From Calvatia gigantea (lineage: Eukaryota > Basidiomycota > Agaricomycetes > Agaricales > Lycoperdaceae), in contig JACAAK010000003.1 of the NCBI GenBank assembly GCA_025093985.1, positions 4,464,001 to 4,528,000 on the forward strand: 64,000 nt of DNA, read 5' to 3'. The position numbers and the translations under genes are program-made. The notes under the pieces were generated by a model. The model saw only the letters and a list, made by a program, of their open reading frames with translations, searched no databases and was not told the DNA's origin. Positions 42,345-53,394 of the stretch are shown here, one piece after another. Numbering within the stretch: the stretch's first letter is position 1; each line of letters begins with the position of its first letter.

Positions 42345-44747
42345 AACCCAACATACCTCTTTCCTCCTGTTGTGGAAGTTTCGTTTTCTTCTTCGGCTGC
42401 TTTTGTTGTGTCGTGAGTTGCAAGGCATGTCCATTCGCAGACATTTTGGAATTTAGCTTTAGCAGCATTTACAGGATAGTGCGACGAGGAGTGTAAGAAC
42501 TAGAATACGCATATTAGATAATCGAGTTGAAATTCCATTACCCTACGAGAAATTTGTGGCGAATTTCGTGACGTATAGAACGCGTGGTATCGCTGGAGAC
42601 AAAACGCTATTACCCAAAGAAATTCTGTGGCTATTTTCGCCGCGGTTATAAGCGAGATCACTAGAGTTGATCAAGTCGCTAATTAAGGAAGGTGAAGGTA
42701 GGTAGGTGCGATGTGTTTGCATCGTAGGGTTTCGCCAAGTTGCAGGTCCCAGGGGTTCTTCCACACTGGTGTCCATCGCTAAATAACTAACATCAGTACC
42801 CCAGGCCTTGCCGTACATAAAACGCCTGACCCCATTTCCGCGAATGCCTGGAGGCCCCTCCTGGAATGTACGTCGTGCGAGGATGGAGTTGGAATATCTC
42901 ACCGCGTGACTCACCTTGATATTTCCTCCCCTGTAAACCCGCTTGCTGAAATTGTTCCAAAAATGTGTCATGGGGGACTCAGAGTAATTCAGCTTCTGAG
43001 CTAGCAATAATCCATGCTTCATGCATTGAACAACATCAGGGAGAGTTAGACACGATCTCTTTGGCCAGCCCCAGTGCTGTGCGAAGCAGTTGCGCAGGTG
43101 GGATGGCAAGGTTCAGACTATTCCCAATCCATCAAACATTGCCATTGAGAAAGAGAGACCCAGATCAATGATATGAAGTGACGATTAATTATACTTGTCG
43201 GTGAGTAAAAACGTTGAGTTATTTTTGCAAGTGCCACGTACAAGCCAAACCGGTTGGACGCATCTGCGGCCGTAATGGTCCTGCCTGTCAGCAGCATCTC
43301 GGAAGCAAGCTGTCAAAAGAGCCAAGAGGTCAGTTCAGCGCTCGGTGCCAACGTTGATTCGGGACGTCATAAAGATGGGTCATGGGGCTCATGTTGAGCT
43401 AGATGCAATCGTATCTTTCAATGCTAGATTGTGCGATCCTACGGTTGTCTGATGTCGGTTGAAATGAAAAAGGCGGATAGAAAAAGGAGAAAACCCGTCC
43501 CGAGGAGAATCTGACAGCTCACCTGGTGACCTGCTATTTGAATCAGTCGCAGGATACGAAAGATGATGAATGTAATGGTCGTACGAATTTGAAAAGAAGA
43601 CACAGAATACTTGAGAGGATCATGTTGTGACGCCAGGTTATGGGCACAAAACGACCTATTCAGTGTTCCACGTTCATCATCCAATGCTCTACACTCCATT
43701 CCTTTACCCTTCGCAGGGCAGTCAAAGTGTGAGAGGTGCTTCAAGTTCCAGCGAGTGTTGAATTCAGCAGATGGGTGTACGCCAGTTCAGTAAAAGCAAA
43801 TGACCAAGCCGACGGCTGGGACATCAGACTTGGACTCCAAAATCAGGCACAGGAGATAGAATATAAGATATTCGGGGTTACCTTATCTACATCACAGGTC
43901 CACAGTGATGGCGTGACATGGTATACGGCTCGTTGTAAACATGTTACCCATGTTTACAACTAACGCCAACTGACACTGCCAGAACAAGTATCATGAAATT
44001 TATTTATAGCGAACGCACAGATCGTCCGAGGGAACACCCAAAAGTCTGGGGTTCCCCTTTATGCTTCTTCCTTCCCTTTCCCCCTTTTACGCATCTACTC
44101 TCTTATTACACGCATGTACATCTACAAGTCGAACGTGACTTCGAGGCTGCTGATTTCTGTGTGAACGTGAGTCTCAACTTGTATTATCTTAAGTGAAGTC
44201 CGGTAGTCAACACTGCCGGCTTACACTCGTACAATGAAGCAGAATTATAGAGGATATAGTACACGGTGTTCGTCGGAACGGGCTATTGGGTGAGTGCTCA
44301 CCGCGTTACCGCAATGGCAGCATTGGGGCGCACTATGTTTGGAGTCATTGCAAGTCCCGGAGAAGGTGTTGGTGTCACGATATCCATCGGGTGTGGAGGA
44401 CGATGGGGAGCTTCGGGAGTCCTCTGGTTGAGAGACAGCGACAAGTAAAGTATAAAAGTCGAATATTGGCTGAGACGAGGATGTGGTACTATCTGATGAG
44501 GGATCAGAACAACCGTCGCGACGGAAAGGGATTCCGGGTTCGCTGAAGTGAATAACTGAAGTAAGCCAAATGCTCATTTAAATTACACCGAAGGAGTACG
44601 TACGGCTCGCGCGTTGCCCCGGACATAATCGCGCGATCCAATAGGTAAAGTAATGTATAACAGACCAACCAGTTCGCAGCGCTGTTGTATTTCCATTCCC
44701 ACGACTTGGCAGACGCCGCCTACGCACGCCTTCCAACCTCCTAACCC
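42345..44747. other. Flank of copy 8 and unassigned sequence
   Basis: 42345-42740 is the conserved 3' flank (TTTACAGGATAGTGCGACGAGG, then AAATTCTGTGGCTATTTTCG). From 42740 to 44480 I find no conserved gene. Minus-strand frames at 42543-43109 (it overlaps the conserved flank), 43439-43744 (one hydrophobic stretch ITFIIFRILRLIQIAGHQV) and 44245-44577 have no recognised domain. 44490-44747 is the usual flank preceding F-box-like remnants (CCCCGGACATAATCGCGCGA). Confidence 0.4.
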
Positions 44748-45300
44748 ATGCCCACCGGTCCCGTCCTATCCGTCGAGTTTTCTACGAAAAATTTCACAAT
44801 CTCCGTGGTGATGGCGACCTCACAACCCTCGAACAATGCGCGCTCGTCTCCAGCACTCCGATACATTGTGCAATTATCAATAGCACGTCTTCTCTGAGCT
44901 CACCTTCCACCAGTTCCTCTCTCCATGCCGAACCAATGAACAAGAGGCGACACCTCCCCTCACACGTCTGTCGCCTCACCCTCCATGCGTGATCCACAGC
45001 ACCGCTCGACGCTGCCTTCTTCTCCATCCTCTCCCTTCTCGCAACTCACAACCTATACAAAATCACAGCACCACGACGACATAGGGACGATCCATCGCCG
45101 GATACAGGAAGGGTTGTGCATGAGGTGTTGTGGAGGAGTACGGGATTGGAGAGCCTTGATCTTGCGGATAGACGTATGCTGGCATCTTGTGTGGTTGCCC
45201 TTGCTCCTTCGGTGTGAGTGGTCAGGCGTACGGGTTGGGCTTCCGACAATCCGTTGCAGCCTCCCCTATTTCGTGTGCAGCTCATTGAACGTTAAGGAGG
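44748..45300 (+). pseudogene. F-box-like gene remnant 6
   Basis: ATG at 44748 opens MPTGPVLSVEF, and a lost base then shifts frame out of FHEILHNLR. GDGDLTTLEQCALVSSTPIH and a FTFHQFLSPCRTNEQEA-like stretch follow in mixed frames, then an ARDWRALILRIDVCWHL piece near 45150-45190 that also appears in remnant 7 as a MALEELGLEDRQVPAS-like segment. Several frameshifts. It is followed by segment X and a malic-enzyme fragment, so this unit preserves the full ancestral order. Confidence 0.5.
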
Positions 45301-46079
45301 ATTTGCCCCTACGGTCTGACAGCTCCGCACACTACCCATGACCCAGAAGGAGAATTGCCCCAGCCTCCCTTCGAGTTGACACTCCATATTGCCACATTCA
45401 TGGAATGCTGACAGTAAAGGTCGGTCTCCCTAATTAACGCCGGTTTATACCCATTTCTTTTTCCTGCGTAGAGGAGATTCGGATTTGTATACACTCAATT
45501 GATAGTGTCGGACGCGGGTCGGCGCTCACAATAATACCGATTACCGTAAAACAACACCACTCCTGTGTGAGCACGTCAACTGGCCCAGTCCTTGTCGACA
45601 AATTCTTTTTTCAATCTTTCGGATGGCGAGGCAAAAATGGGGACGTTCTGGGACCTCGCTGCAACTAAGTCCATATTCTGGAGACTCACATCGAAGTGCG
45701 GAGAGTTTCGTTGAAAACAAAGTCAGAGTCGAATCGATGGGACCTGTGAGTCGAAACACACACTCAGACGGATTATACCTCAAACACACCTCCAGAGTAA
45801 CGTTTTCTTCCTTCTCGAAGATCAGGCTGAGTTTGCAGCGCCGGTTTCTGCCAATATCTATACCATCAGCTCTGGCAAAGGCTTAACGCCTCTGAAACTA
45901 CCGTCGCTTCACCGCGTTTCCATCCTGAGGTGACGCACTTCCTCTCCGCGCCGCTCGTCGCTTCTTGGTGCACCTATCTTGTTACCTACATCACCATTGA
46001 CTACGATCACTGTTTGCCGCCCGTCGTACAAGACCTCGGGAATTTGGAACCACCACTCCCATTTCCTCCTGTTAGGACC
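45301..46079 (+). pseudogene. Segment X remnant 5
   Basis: Landmarks in order: CPYGLTAPHTTHDPEGELPQ in mixed frames, the RRFIPISFSCVEEIRICIHS stretch (45440-45500), STGPVLVDKFFFQSF, the AAAACAAAGTCAGAGTCGAATCGATGGGACC block (45714-45745), and PPVVQDLGNLEPPL (46018-46060). It joins directly to malic-enzyme sequence near 46080. Confidence 0.45.
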
Positions 46080-46660
46080 CAATGGGCAGGAGAAAGAATT
46101 CGCGTGAGTTTCTCGTTTTCGACTTTTTGAGTTCCAAAGTGTCTGATGTTGAACGAAATTGCACAGGATCATAGAACGTAATAATGCGTTGGTACCCCCC
46201 GGCCTCGGATCTGGTACCGTCCTCGCCAAAGCGAAAGAAGTAAAAGACACGACGATCAGTGACTTGTGGAGCTCTCTCTCGCTATCAAGGCGCAAAACGA
46301 AACCTCGTCTGATAGGAGCGGAGGTTCGCATGTGAGGGATGGAAATTATGTCAGAGAAGCTTTACTTACATGATTTTGATTTTGGAGACTCTCCGAGGGT
46401 CAATTTTGAAATTAGTATTGCTGTGGCTGAATAATGTGTTAGGGAAGGGAAGTCGGGGCTTGAGGAAAAGGGTTTAAGTGTGGAAGATGTGAGGAAGAAG
46501 GCGAAGGCGAAGGTTTGGGTGCCAGTTTATTCGGGCTACGTGTATGATCCTGAGGGGTTGCGGTAAGTTGGGTGGAGTTACTTCATGAGGGGGTGCAACG
46601 ATTGGAGAGACACGTCGGTACCTGATTGTAATCTGAAGGATAAATGCGTCAAGGAAGAGA
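46080..46660 (+). pseudogene. Malic enzyme fragment, C-terminal third
   Basis: Reads RIIERNNALVPPGLGSGTVL with AKAKEVKDTT (46160-46250), then NFEISIAVAE, a stop in place of Gln, CVREGKSGLEEKGLSVEDVR, KKAKAKVWVPVYSGYVYDPE and GLR (46403-46565). The order and spacing equal those of the C-terminal part of the 30.6-32.2 kb copy, and the last third is better preserved here. The stop (TAA for CAA) and earlier frameshifts make it inactive. Confidence 0.75.
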
Positions 46661-47176
46661 GGAGGAAGAAGAAAGAGAGGTACGAGATTTGCGGAAGAGG
46701 GCCATACTAAAGGCTCATCCAGCACCTGAATAGAACAAGGACATACCGAAGAAAGGCGAGGGCTCTGGCATAGTGGAACGCCAGTGAACCGGGAGCACGC
46801 TTTGTTATATTGCTAGATTCGTAGCCCCACTGAATTAGAAGCCAGTTGAATTGATAAGCTGTAGACTATAGGAGGTCCAGGAGGAGACAAGGATGACAAG
46901 ATGCAGTTTTTGTGTGGAGTTGACTGTCGACACATGTCACCAACGTGTTTGTTCCTGTGACTGCATTAGATCTGAGTTGTTCACCGGTTCCGTCAGCCGG
47001 ACTGGTGTTCCGGGTTGGTGGTTTGGTTCAGTTAGCAAACAGATCTGGCGAACCGGTTGATGACCGATCTTCGCACAGGGCTCAGCGTTGAACTAAGGGC
47101 AACACCAACTTGTGGCTATTTCTGTGGATGGTATAAAAACCCGCCAGAATGGGCTGGGGGCGATGGCAGTTGCACT
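46661..47176. other. No gene seen
   Basis: Noncoding stretch upstream of copy 9. It includes GTATAAAAACCCGCCAGAATGG at about 47130, which may be an older, duplicated version of the TATA-box element that follows at 47177. Confidence 0.4.
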
Positions 47177-47206
47177 TTTATAAACCCGCCCAACCCAGGC
47201 CATTAA
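47177..47206 (+). promoter_or_regulatory. Core promoter of small gene copy 9
   Basis: TTTATAAACCCGCCCAACCC then AGGCCATTAAC, 167 bp before the first exon. The CCAAT core has changed to CCATT. Confidence 0.55.
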
Positions 47207-47343
47207 CTACCTCGCAGACTTCACGAGAGGTGGTGTGGCTGCTACCCATCCAGAGACCCCTCAAACTACACCCAAAAGTCGTGATATCCTATACGTTTCC
47301 GTCCCCCTAGTCACCTATTTTATCTGGAGAATAAACCAAAAGG

Positions 47344-48328
47344 ATGTCCAACGGAGGTTCGGAATCACACAATTCTGCTTGTGGCTATTCGCCCTTACGA
47401 ATAAGAATTCAACAGCGATGATTGGTCCCACTATCAATGAACAAACCCTCAAGGCACTTCGAATCGCGGGACAATCCTTCCCCATCCCCAGTGTTGCCGT
47501 CGCGGCAGGTATTGCCCTCGCTATCCTTGAGGTCGTTCAGGTAAGGAGTGTAGTATTATTTTGTCTGGCCCAAAGCCCTTATCAATACCCAGACGATGAA
47601 GATCAATAAAGAAGAATTTCTTGCCATAGGAAGGGATTCATGTTTTTTCGTGGGTATTGTCATTCAAAAGGCGCAAGTGGACCAGAATGGACAAGTTTTT
47701 TATGACCCGGTGGCACTACGATATACAGACATGCTCATAGCGTATGTCTAACTTCCCTTCTCTCGATATCTTCAACTAGCACTAAAAGCCGTACAGTGAT
47801 CTGCGATACATCGAGAGACGTGTCAGGAAGGTCAAAGGGCGGTCTGGAGTGAAGAAAATGTTTAATCCCCGCTGGGAGCAAGGGATGATTCAAGACTGCC
47901 GAGAATGCCTTGTGCATGCTATGGCGCTGTTCGGTGTGAGTCATCCCTCGCAAGATCATTCATGACATTTCAGAACCGATTTTTCCTATAGCTCCAATAC
48001 GACATCGAGATCTGCAGGTATCTGGCTAGTGTGCACAATCTCTTGATTACGATGCTTGAGGCGCCATCATACCCTCTGTCTCCGCCAACTACAACCACAA
48101 CCGCAGTGGCAGATACCCTCCCTTTCACAATTCACAACTTCCCCTCATCAACCTCGAGGAATGCCAAACGCGATGCTATCGGGTCTGACGGGTTCCTCGA
48201 CTGGGACGGGATCTGATTCCCTCAGAAACACCCAGAATCATTGTTCCCTCAGCGTCGGGATTACGAGGGACGATAGCTTCAACGTCTTCGGAAATTGTAA
48301 TACTATCAATTTTTCCCTTACTGGGTGA
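47344..48328 (+). pseudogene. MLKL-N-terminal-like small protein, copy 9 (frameshift in linker)
   Basis: Exons 47344-47356, 47416-47540, 47593-47741, 47797-47935 and 47992-48328, with all junctions consistent. The complete four-helix domain is open (MSNG, TINEQTLKALRIAGQSFPIP, AILEVVQ, KEEFLAIGRD, DLRYIERRVRKVK, IQDCRECLVHAMALF, YLASVHNLLITMLE). An extra base near 48084-48090 (CCGCCAACTACAACC) shifts the linker, so the frame as read ends at 48214-48216 without the tail. The alternative frame carries PQPQWQIPS and the tail GITRDDSFNVFGNCNTINF to 48328. The tail itself is shortened compared with others. It may be a true frameshift yielding a domain-only protein. Confidence 0.8.
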
Positions 48329-48900
48329 AACCGAGTATACACTTGCTGTTTCATATTCGTACTTGTGTGGTTCTTTTTTTTAATTCTTTGGGCGGCTCTA
48401 GTTGTGTTACGCAGGTTGGGTCGGACATGATCCACCTGGGGATATTTTTGTGTGGGTATCTACCGCTGCACCAAGTTGGAATGGCCCCGTTTTGCAGTGT
48501 TTAACGGGCAGTGCAATGAGTGGTGAAAATAGGTTATTTATGGGGCGCATAATAAATGATGGAGTTGAAATAGGGCTACCCACGAAAATTAAGCTATTTT
48601 CACAACACATGGAACGCGTAGTAGGCCACACTGATAGAATCAAGACGCTACTACCCGCGAAGATCCTGTGGCTAGTTTCGCGGAAAAAAGAGCTATAGGC
48701 GGGGTGAACTGGGGCGGTTGTATTAAATCGTCGACTGGGGGTGGGTGTGGGCGCAGGTATATTCCTTCACACAGCACGTAGGATTTCGTCAGGTTGTAGG
48801 TCCAAGTAACAAAAAGTGAAAACTAGTGAACGACTAGTGTTTTGCTATACTCCCATGAGCACAGGCAATGAGAAGGTTTTCCTACCCTATTTCAACGAAT
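48329..48900. other. 3' flank of copy 9, no gene
   Basis: Matches the short-linker 3' flank (GTTTAACGGGCAGTGCAATGAG, then ATTTATGGGGCGCATAATAA and AATTAAGCTATTTTCACAAC). An open frame at 48402-48698 is not conserved in the other flanks. Confidence 0.55.
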
Positions 48901-49070
48901 GCTAACACTTCATTAGGGGTGGAAACACAGACGGGTTCGTGGAGAATGAAACCACAAGTTTATTGACAAGTACGCTCGGACTTTTTTCTTCGCTTTCAGT
49001 TGCAAGACTGTCGGGTGGTTTCTTGACAGATTCGTCGCTTCGATTGTGCTCGCCTGTGCTAGATCATGTT
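48901..49070 (+). pseudogene. Malic enzyme fragment, short central piece
   Basis: AACGCTAACACTTCATTAGGGGTGGAAACAC..., GAGAATGAAACCACAAGTTTATTGAC and the CTTCGCTTTCAGTTGCAAGAC stretch match 31148-31265 of the long malic-enzyme remnant. It ends at the TCGTGCGT-like position near 49030-49070, after which unrelated sequence begins. Confidence 0.55.
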
Positions 49071-50030
49071 CAGCTGTATGTTGAGCCACACGATGAACAT
49101 TCAGAGAGGTGTTTAAACTCACTAAGAAACTCACTGAGCAATGACAGCACTCCATCTCGCCTTCTTAACCAAGATATTCCCAGCACGTCCCCAATCCTTC
49201 CAAATCTTAAGCCCATTTGCTTAGGGGGCTTAAGCCGGCAAATTCTGTTCGATGGCCTCTTTATCCAAAGTTCGACTGATGCGCCAAAGAGATGCGCGAA
49301 TTGCAAGAGTGCCATTTCCGATATGGATCCGGGAAATCGAATTCCGTCAGATGTCCAGAGACACAGGTCACAAGAAGAGATTCGTTGGCTTTTGGGTAAC
49401 CAAATTCGTAATTCTTCACAGATTATGGCCGCGTGTCGCGTTTGTGCTTTTTGCCGCAAGGTCATTTCAGCAATTCCAAAACGCTTGAGAGGCAGAGACG
49501 TACAGTAGTACAATTGCCTCCTGAGAGTCCACGGAATAGTATTTAAGGTGGGTGGTCTTCCGGCGACACAGAGGACTCTCGTTTGGGAGAGGTAACCATA
49601 AGCTGGGAGTGGAAGTCCATCAGGACATCATGGTCATGCCCAGTCGATACTAAATCGAGCCAAATTGGGCAAAATTGAGAAACCAACCTGGCTCGATTTA
49701 GCGCACAGTCTTGCGCACTTTATTTCTAGTTAAATTGAGTTCCTTCGATATCTTTCAATTTCAATGATTCTGTAATCTAATAAAATCTAATATCGTTGAG
49801 TGACTACCATAATACAAATCACGCCATATCTACGCGGATTTGGTCAGGTTGGTTCATACCGCACTGGCCCATTTTTTGTAAATCCTGTAAAAATCAGGTT
49901 ATTTCAACTCGATGTGACAAAATAATGGTCAACTCACCACAGCGAGCGAACAAAAAAGCTAGGAGTCAGCATAAACATAAAAGCACGAGTAAGGCCGAAA
50001 ACAGTTCCAAGGTGGGGCCGAAAGCAATTC
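49071..50030. other. Unassigned, partly AT-rich
   Basis: Open frames on both strands at 49070-49513 overlap each other, and neither shows a known domain. From 49640 to 49900 the sequence is AT-rich with two AAATTGAG/CAAATTGGG-type repeats. The array of small-gene units ends here. Confidence 0.35.
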
Positions 50031-50205
50031 CGAGTGTGCGTACGAGTATAGCTTGTGCGAGTTGAAAGCGAGTGATGAGTGTGCGTACGAGTACAGCTTG
50101 TGCAGGTCGAAAGCGAGTGTGAGTGCGAGTATGGCTTGTGTTGGTTGAAAGCGAGTGAGTATGAGTACAGCTTGTGCGAGTTGAGAGCAAATATGAGTGC
50201 CGGAT
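50031..50205. repeat. Degenerate minisatellite, 35-43 bp units
   Basis: Four units built on GAGTGTGCGTACGAGTACAG then CTTGTGCGAGTTGAAAGC, with CTTGTG at about 50051, 50095, 50136 and 50171. Long antisense frames over this tract (for example 49934-50398) read as repeated SLAFN.HKLYSY segments and are repeat artefacts. 50206-50849 holds no gene that I can identify. Confidence 0.8.
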
Positions 50206-50849
50206 GTGTACAAATTGAATATGGGGGTCGAACGAGCGATAGCGAGTGGGGTTTAAGAGCAGGGGTCCGTAATACAATAGGGCGAGTACAGACTGATAGG
50301 CCAGGCTGACTGAAGACCTGAGCTCGCTGCAAGTAAACTCGGAACATGGCGTACCAAGGAAAAGGATGTGTGGTCGGGGGACTGGCATGGGGCGTCAATT
50401 AACTGCTATGTTGCGCTAACCTCAGCATACGAATGTATTTTAAGTCAGGTGGGGCGTACCGGATTTTTTAGGTTTGCGGGCCACGGGTTTCTATATCCAA
50501 GGGATGTTAGAGTTTTATATTGGAGGAAAGGAAAAATGTTGGACGTACTGTTGAATTAAATAAACTCTTTGATTTTTCGAAATAAGCCTATCATCACAGT
50601 TATACTGCAATAAATTGTTTGAGATGATAAAGCACATACAATCTTTTGAATGGCGTCCATCGTACGCCAGTAATCTGCAAAGTTCTTGTTCTTGTTATTT
50701 GTTTTATCCTTCTGTTCTTCAAGACACTTCAGCTAATCGATACCAGCGAGATTCCTGTTGAAAACATTATCCACCAATTGTAGATGTATAGAGGAAGGAG
50801 CGAACGTACTCTGCATCTGTTCCACGCTTCTTTGGCTTGTAGGCATGGC

Positions 50850-53235
50850 CTAGCTGTGGATGATCATATACAACACACGCCACTCCTTTTCATCATATCC
50901 AGGCGGGGAAGGGACTACGATCGGGGATCCAGCTTCTGTTGAACATGAGCCAGTTGGTTCCGCGGCGGCATGAGCAGGGTCGATGGTGGGGTCCTTGTGA
51001 AGCTGAACTGAGGTAAGGCTCGAGCTCGTCGGGACATGATGATGGGATATATCCGGCACCGCAGCTACATCGTTCTGGGGTTCTGGGTGTGGGGGACGAA
51101 AGTAGGGATGCGCGTTTAACGTTCTGCGTTGTGATCTGGTTGAAGAGGAGGGATCGTGCCGCCCGATTGACGAGGCTGTTGGAGACGACCCGCATCGCCC
51201 ATCTGTCAGTGGGAGGGGTGCCGATATCGTGGTTGGATCCTGGGGAGTTGTCGTCTTGGCTGCCGTTGTGGAATCGTGGGACGGAGTGGGCTCCGGTAGG
51301 GGGGGATGACTGGTGTTGTTCACTAGGGGAGGTATTGTCGTCATCGTTGTTGTGGCAGCTGACATCGCTCCAGGCGATGCCATATTGGTGGCTACCGTCG
51401 GGACCTCGTTCTGGGGAGCCATACCACTCAGTGGAGCAGTACCCTGCAGATTCAGAGCAGTGCTGTTGTTGGTGGGAACGGGCAGCAGGTTCTGTTGGCC
51501 AGCGGCATTAGCACAAGCTTCCTGGGGCAGTGGGGGGATTTGTGGGGATTCCGGGGGCTGTACTGGAGGCTGAGGCAGTACTGACGTGGTTTTGAGAGTA
51601 AAGTGGTTCGTCGACTTGATGACCATTATGCGCCAGGTGGGAAAAGTCAGCCCACAGGCCACTGTAAAGCCTACACAAACTCACCTGTAGATTTCCCTTA
51701 CTCTTCTGGGCGAGCGAAGTAAGGAACTTTGACCGTTGGCCTGCTGGTGCGGAAGCCTGTTGGGTAATGATCAGTAAACACACATTGTTTGATAGGTGAG
51801 ATACTTACTGATGAAGATGATGAATCGTCAATATCTTGTGAGTATCCTGTGGCCTCCAAGGATCGTACGACCTTCTTTTGTGTATAGTCGTGCGGATGGA
51901 AATTCTTGACACCGTTCTCCTCGAGCTGGCCATCGACCCAGGTTGGATATGTCTCTGTCGCAATTCTATCGGCCTTCCAGTGACCATGACCAAGCGTGAG
52001 CTCGGGAAAGGTCTTCTCAACAACAGCACGGAAATGGTTTTGAAAGTCCAACGTATTCTTGAGGTTATGCGTACCCCATTCCATTCGCTCAGCGAGAAAA
52101 GTCCACGTGTCGCGAGCGAGCTTTCGAATTTCGGAAAGTCGATGGTCTGATACGTTCTGGCCATCGATCTTACGAACAAAATCTCCGTTCGGTGGTTTCT
52201 TGCCATTGGAACCCGATTTGAGCCATTTTGCCTCAGTCCAATGGACCTCCGGGCTCATATCAGGCAGCTCGGATTTGATTGGTTCTGGTACCGAGAAACC
52301 GAGCATCAGTGTACCATCAGGGAACGTGGAGCGTTGAATTATGGTGGGAGCTGGATAGTCATTGAAGGGCGCAGGCGGGCCAGCAACGGGATCGGAGTGG
52401 TTGGGGGAGCCATCCATGGCCACACTACTCGAAGCTTGCTTCGGTGCAGAGCGTAAATGTTGAATGAGATCTCTGAAATATTACCGGGGACAATGAGTAC
52501 ATGTTTGAACACAAAACAAGAACGTACTGCATATCATGAAATCGTATGTGGAGGTTCTTGAGCTCGCTCTGCAGGAATGTGTTGTCGGACTCTAACTCAG
52601 CAACACGGTCGGCCAGTTCTTCATATGCTTCATTACCCAACACATCAGAACATCGCGAGAAGCATGGCGAATGGCCTCGCGTGTGTTCTCATCATATTGG
52701 CTGATCTAAAACATAGCATATATGCTACGTTAAGTTGTAACTTGGTAATGTTTGACACTAAACTTACCAAGACATATGGCGCGATTCGCTTTGGCTGTTG
52801 TCCCTTTTCACCAGATGGACAATAACTGCCCTCGCGACGACCACGACGTCGCGACTCGAGGAAATCAGTTCCTTGTTGACGTCCGGGGCTTCAGCTACGG
52901 CTGGAGGTGCGCCTGGGGTGATTAACAGACCGTGAATCAACGTGTAATTCACTGTTTGAGACGCGTTGATATCGGTGAGAGGGTTGGGGACTGCGGCTAT
53001 ATCTTGTGGTATGATAGGAAGGGTTAATACGTGACAAACGCGGGGGATGAGGGGGGGGGGGGGAGGGAGGGGGAGAAGGGGTAGGATCTGGGTTCCTGTA
53101 TTTGAGATCAAATGCGCGGTGTTTCTCACGAAGAGCGCGTTCCTGTGTGGTGTTTGCGTATGGGTCAGAATCGTAAGAACCATCAGGAAAAACTTCCCCA
53201 AAGATGTCGAGGACCTCCTGTGTTTCGATCGGCAT
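50850..53235 (-). CDS. Multi-exon hypothetical protein, basidiomycete-type
   Basis: Minus-strand gene starting near 53235 (MPIETQEVLDIFGEVFPDGS). Visible parts: an acidic start followed by a Pro-rich tract; a GTDFLESRRRGRREGSYCPS then KRIAPYVL segment ending at a donor near 52768; an exon from about 52705 (ISQYDENTREAIRHASRDVL); a coiled-coil-like segment (YEELADRVAELESDNTFLQS and ELKNLHIRFHD); a central block (52423 to about 51815) with EVHWTEAKWLKSG, LSEIRKLARDTWTFLAERM and FPELTLGHGHWKADRIAT; two short introns near 51810 and 51690; and a Ser/Thr/Pro-rich C-terminus ending DEKEWRVLYMIIHS at 50850. Exon joins near 52645 and at the C run (53051-53063) need frame changes, so exact boundaries are uncertain. 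I do not recognise a function. Confidence 0.6.
53051..53063. repeat. 13-base G run (C run in the minus-strand gene)
   Basis: This homopolymer falls in the Pro-rich part of the minus-strand gene, and the reading frame changes across it. Its length may be misread or variable. Confidence 0.85.
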
Positions 53236-53394
53236 CAGTATATGGGTGAGACTTGAAAGAACGTGAATAAATATTGTATTGGGGAGCAGGCAGTCGTGGT
53301 TAGAGATAAGAGGCAAGCGGATCGCAGAGCGCGTTTTCGGGTTGTGGTTGTTTGTGCATTCGCCTAAAATGGAAGTCCGCATTTCCAGGAATTC

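Noticed and set aside
42543..43109. 188-codon minus-strand frame
   Set aside because: Its 3' half covers the conserved noncoding 3' flank of the small gene, where equivalent frames are absent in other copies. No domain was recognised.
49934..50398. Long minus-strand frames of 84-154 codons with repeated HKLYSYAHS segments
   Set aside because: They are translations of the minisatellite. All three frames stay open because the repeats lack stops.
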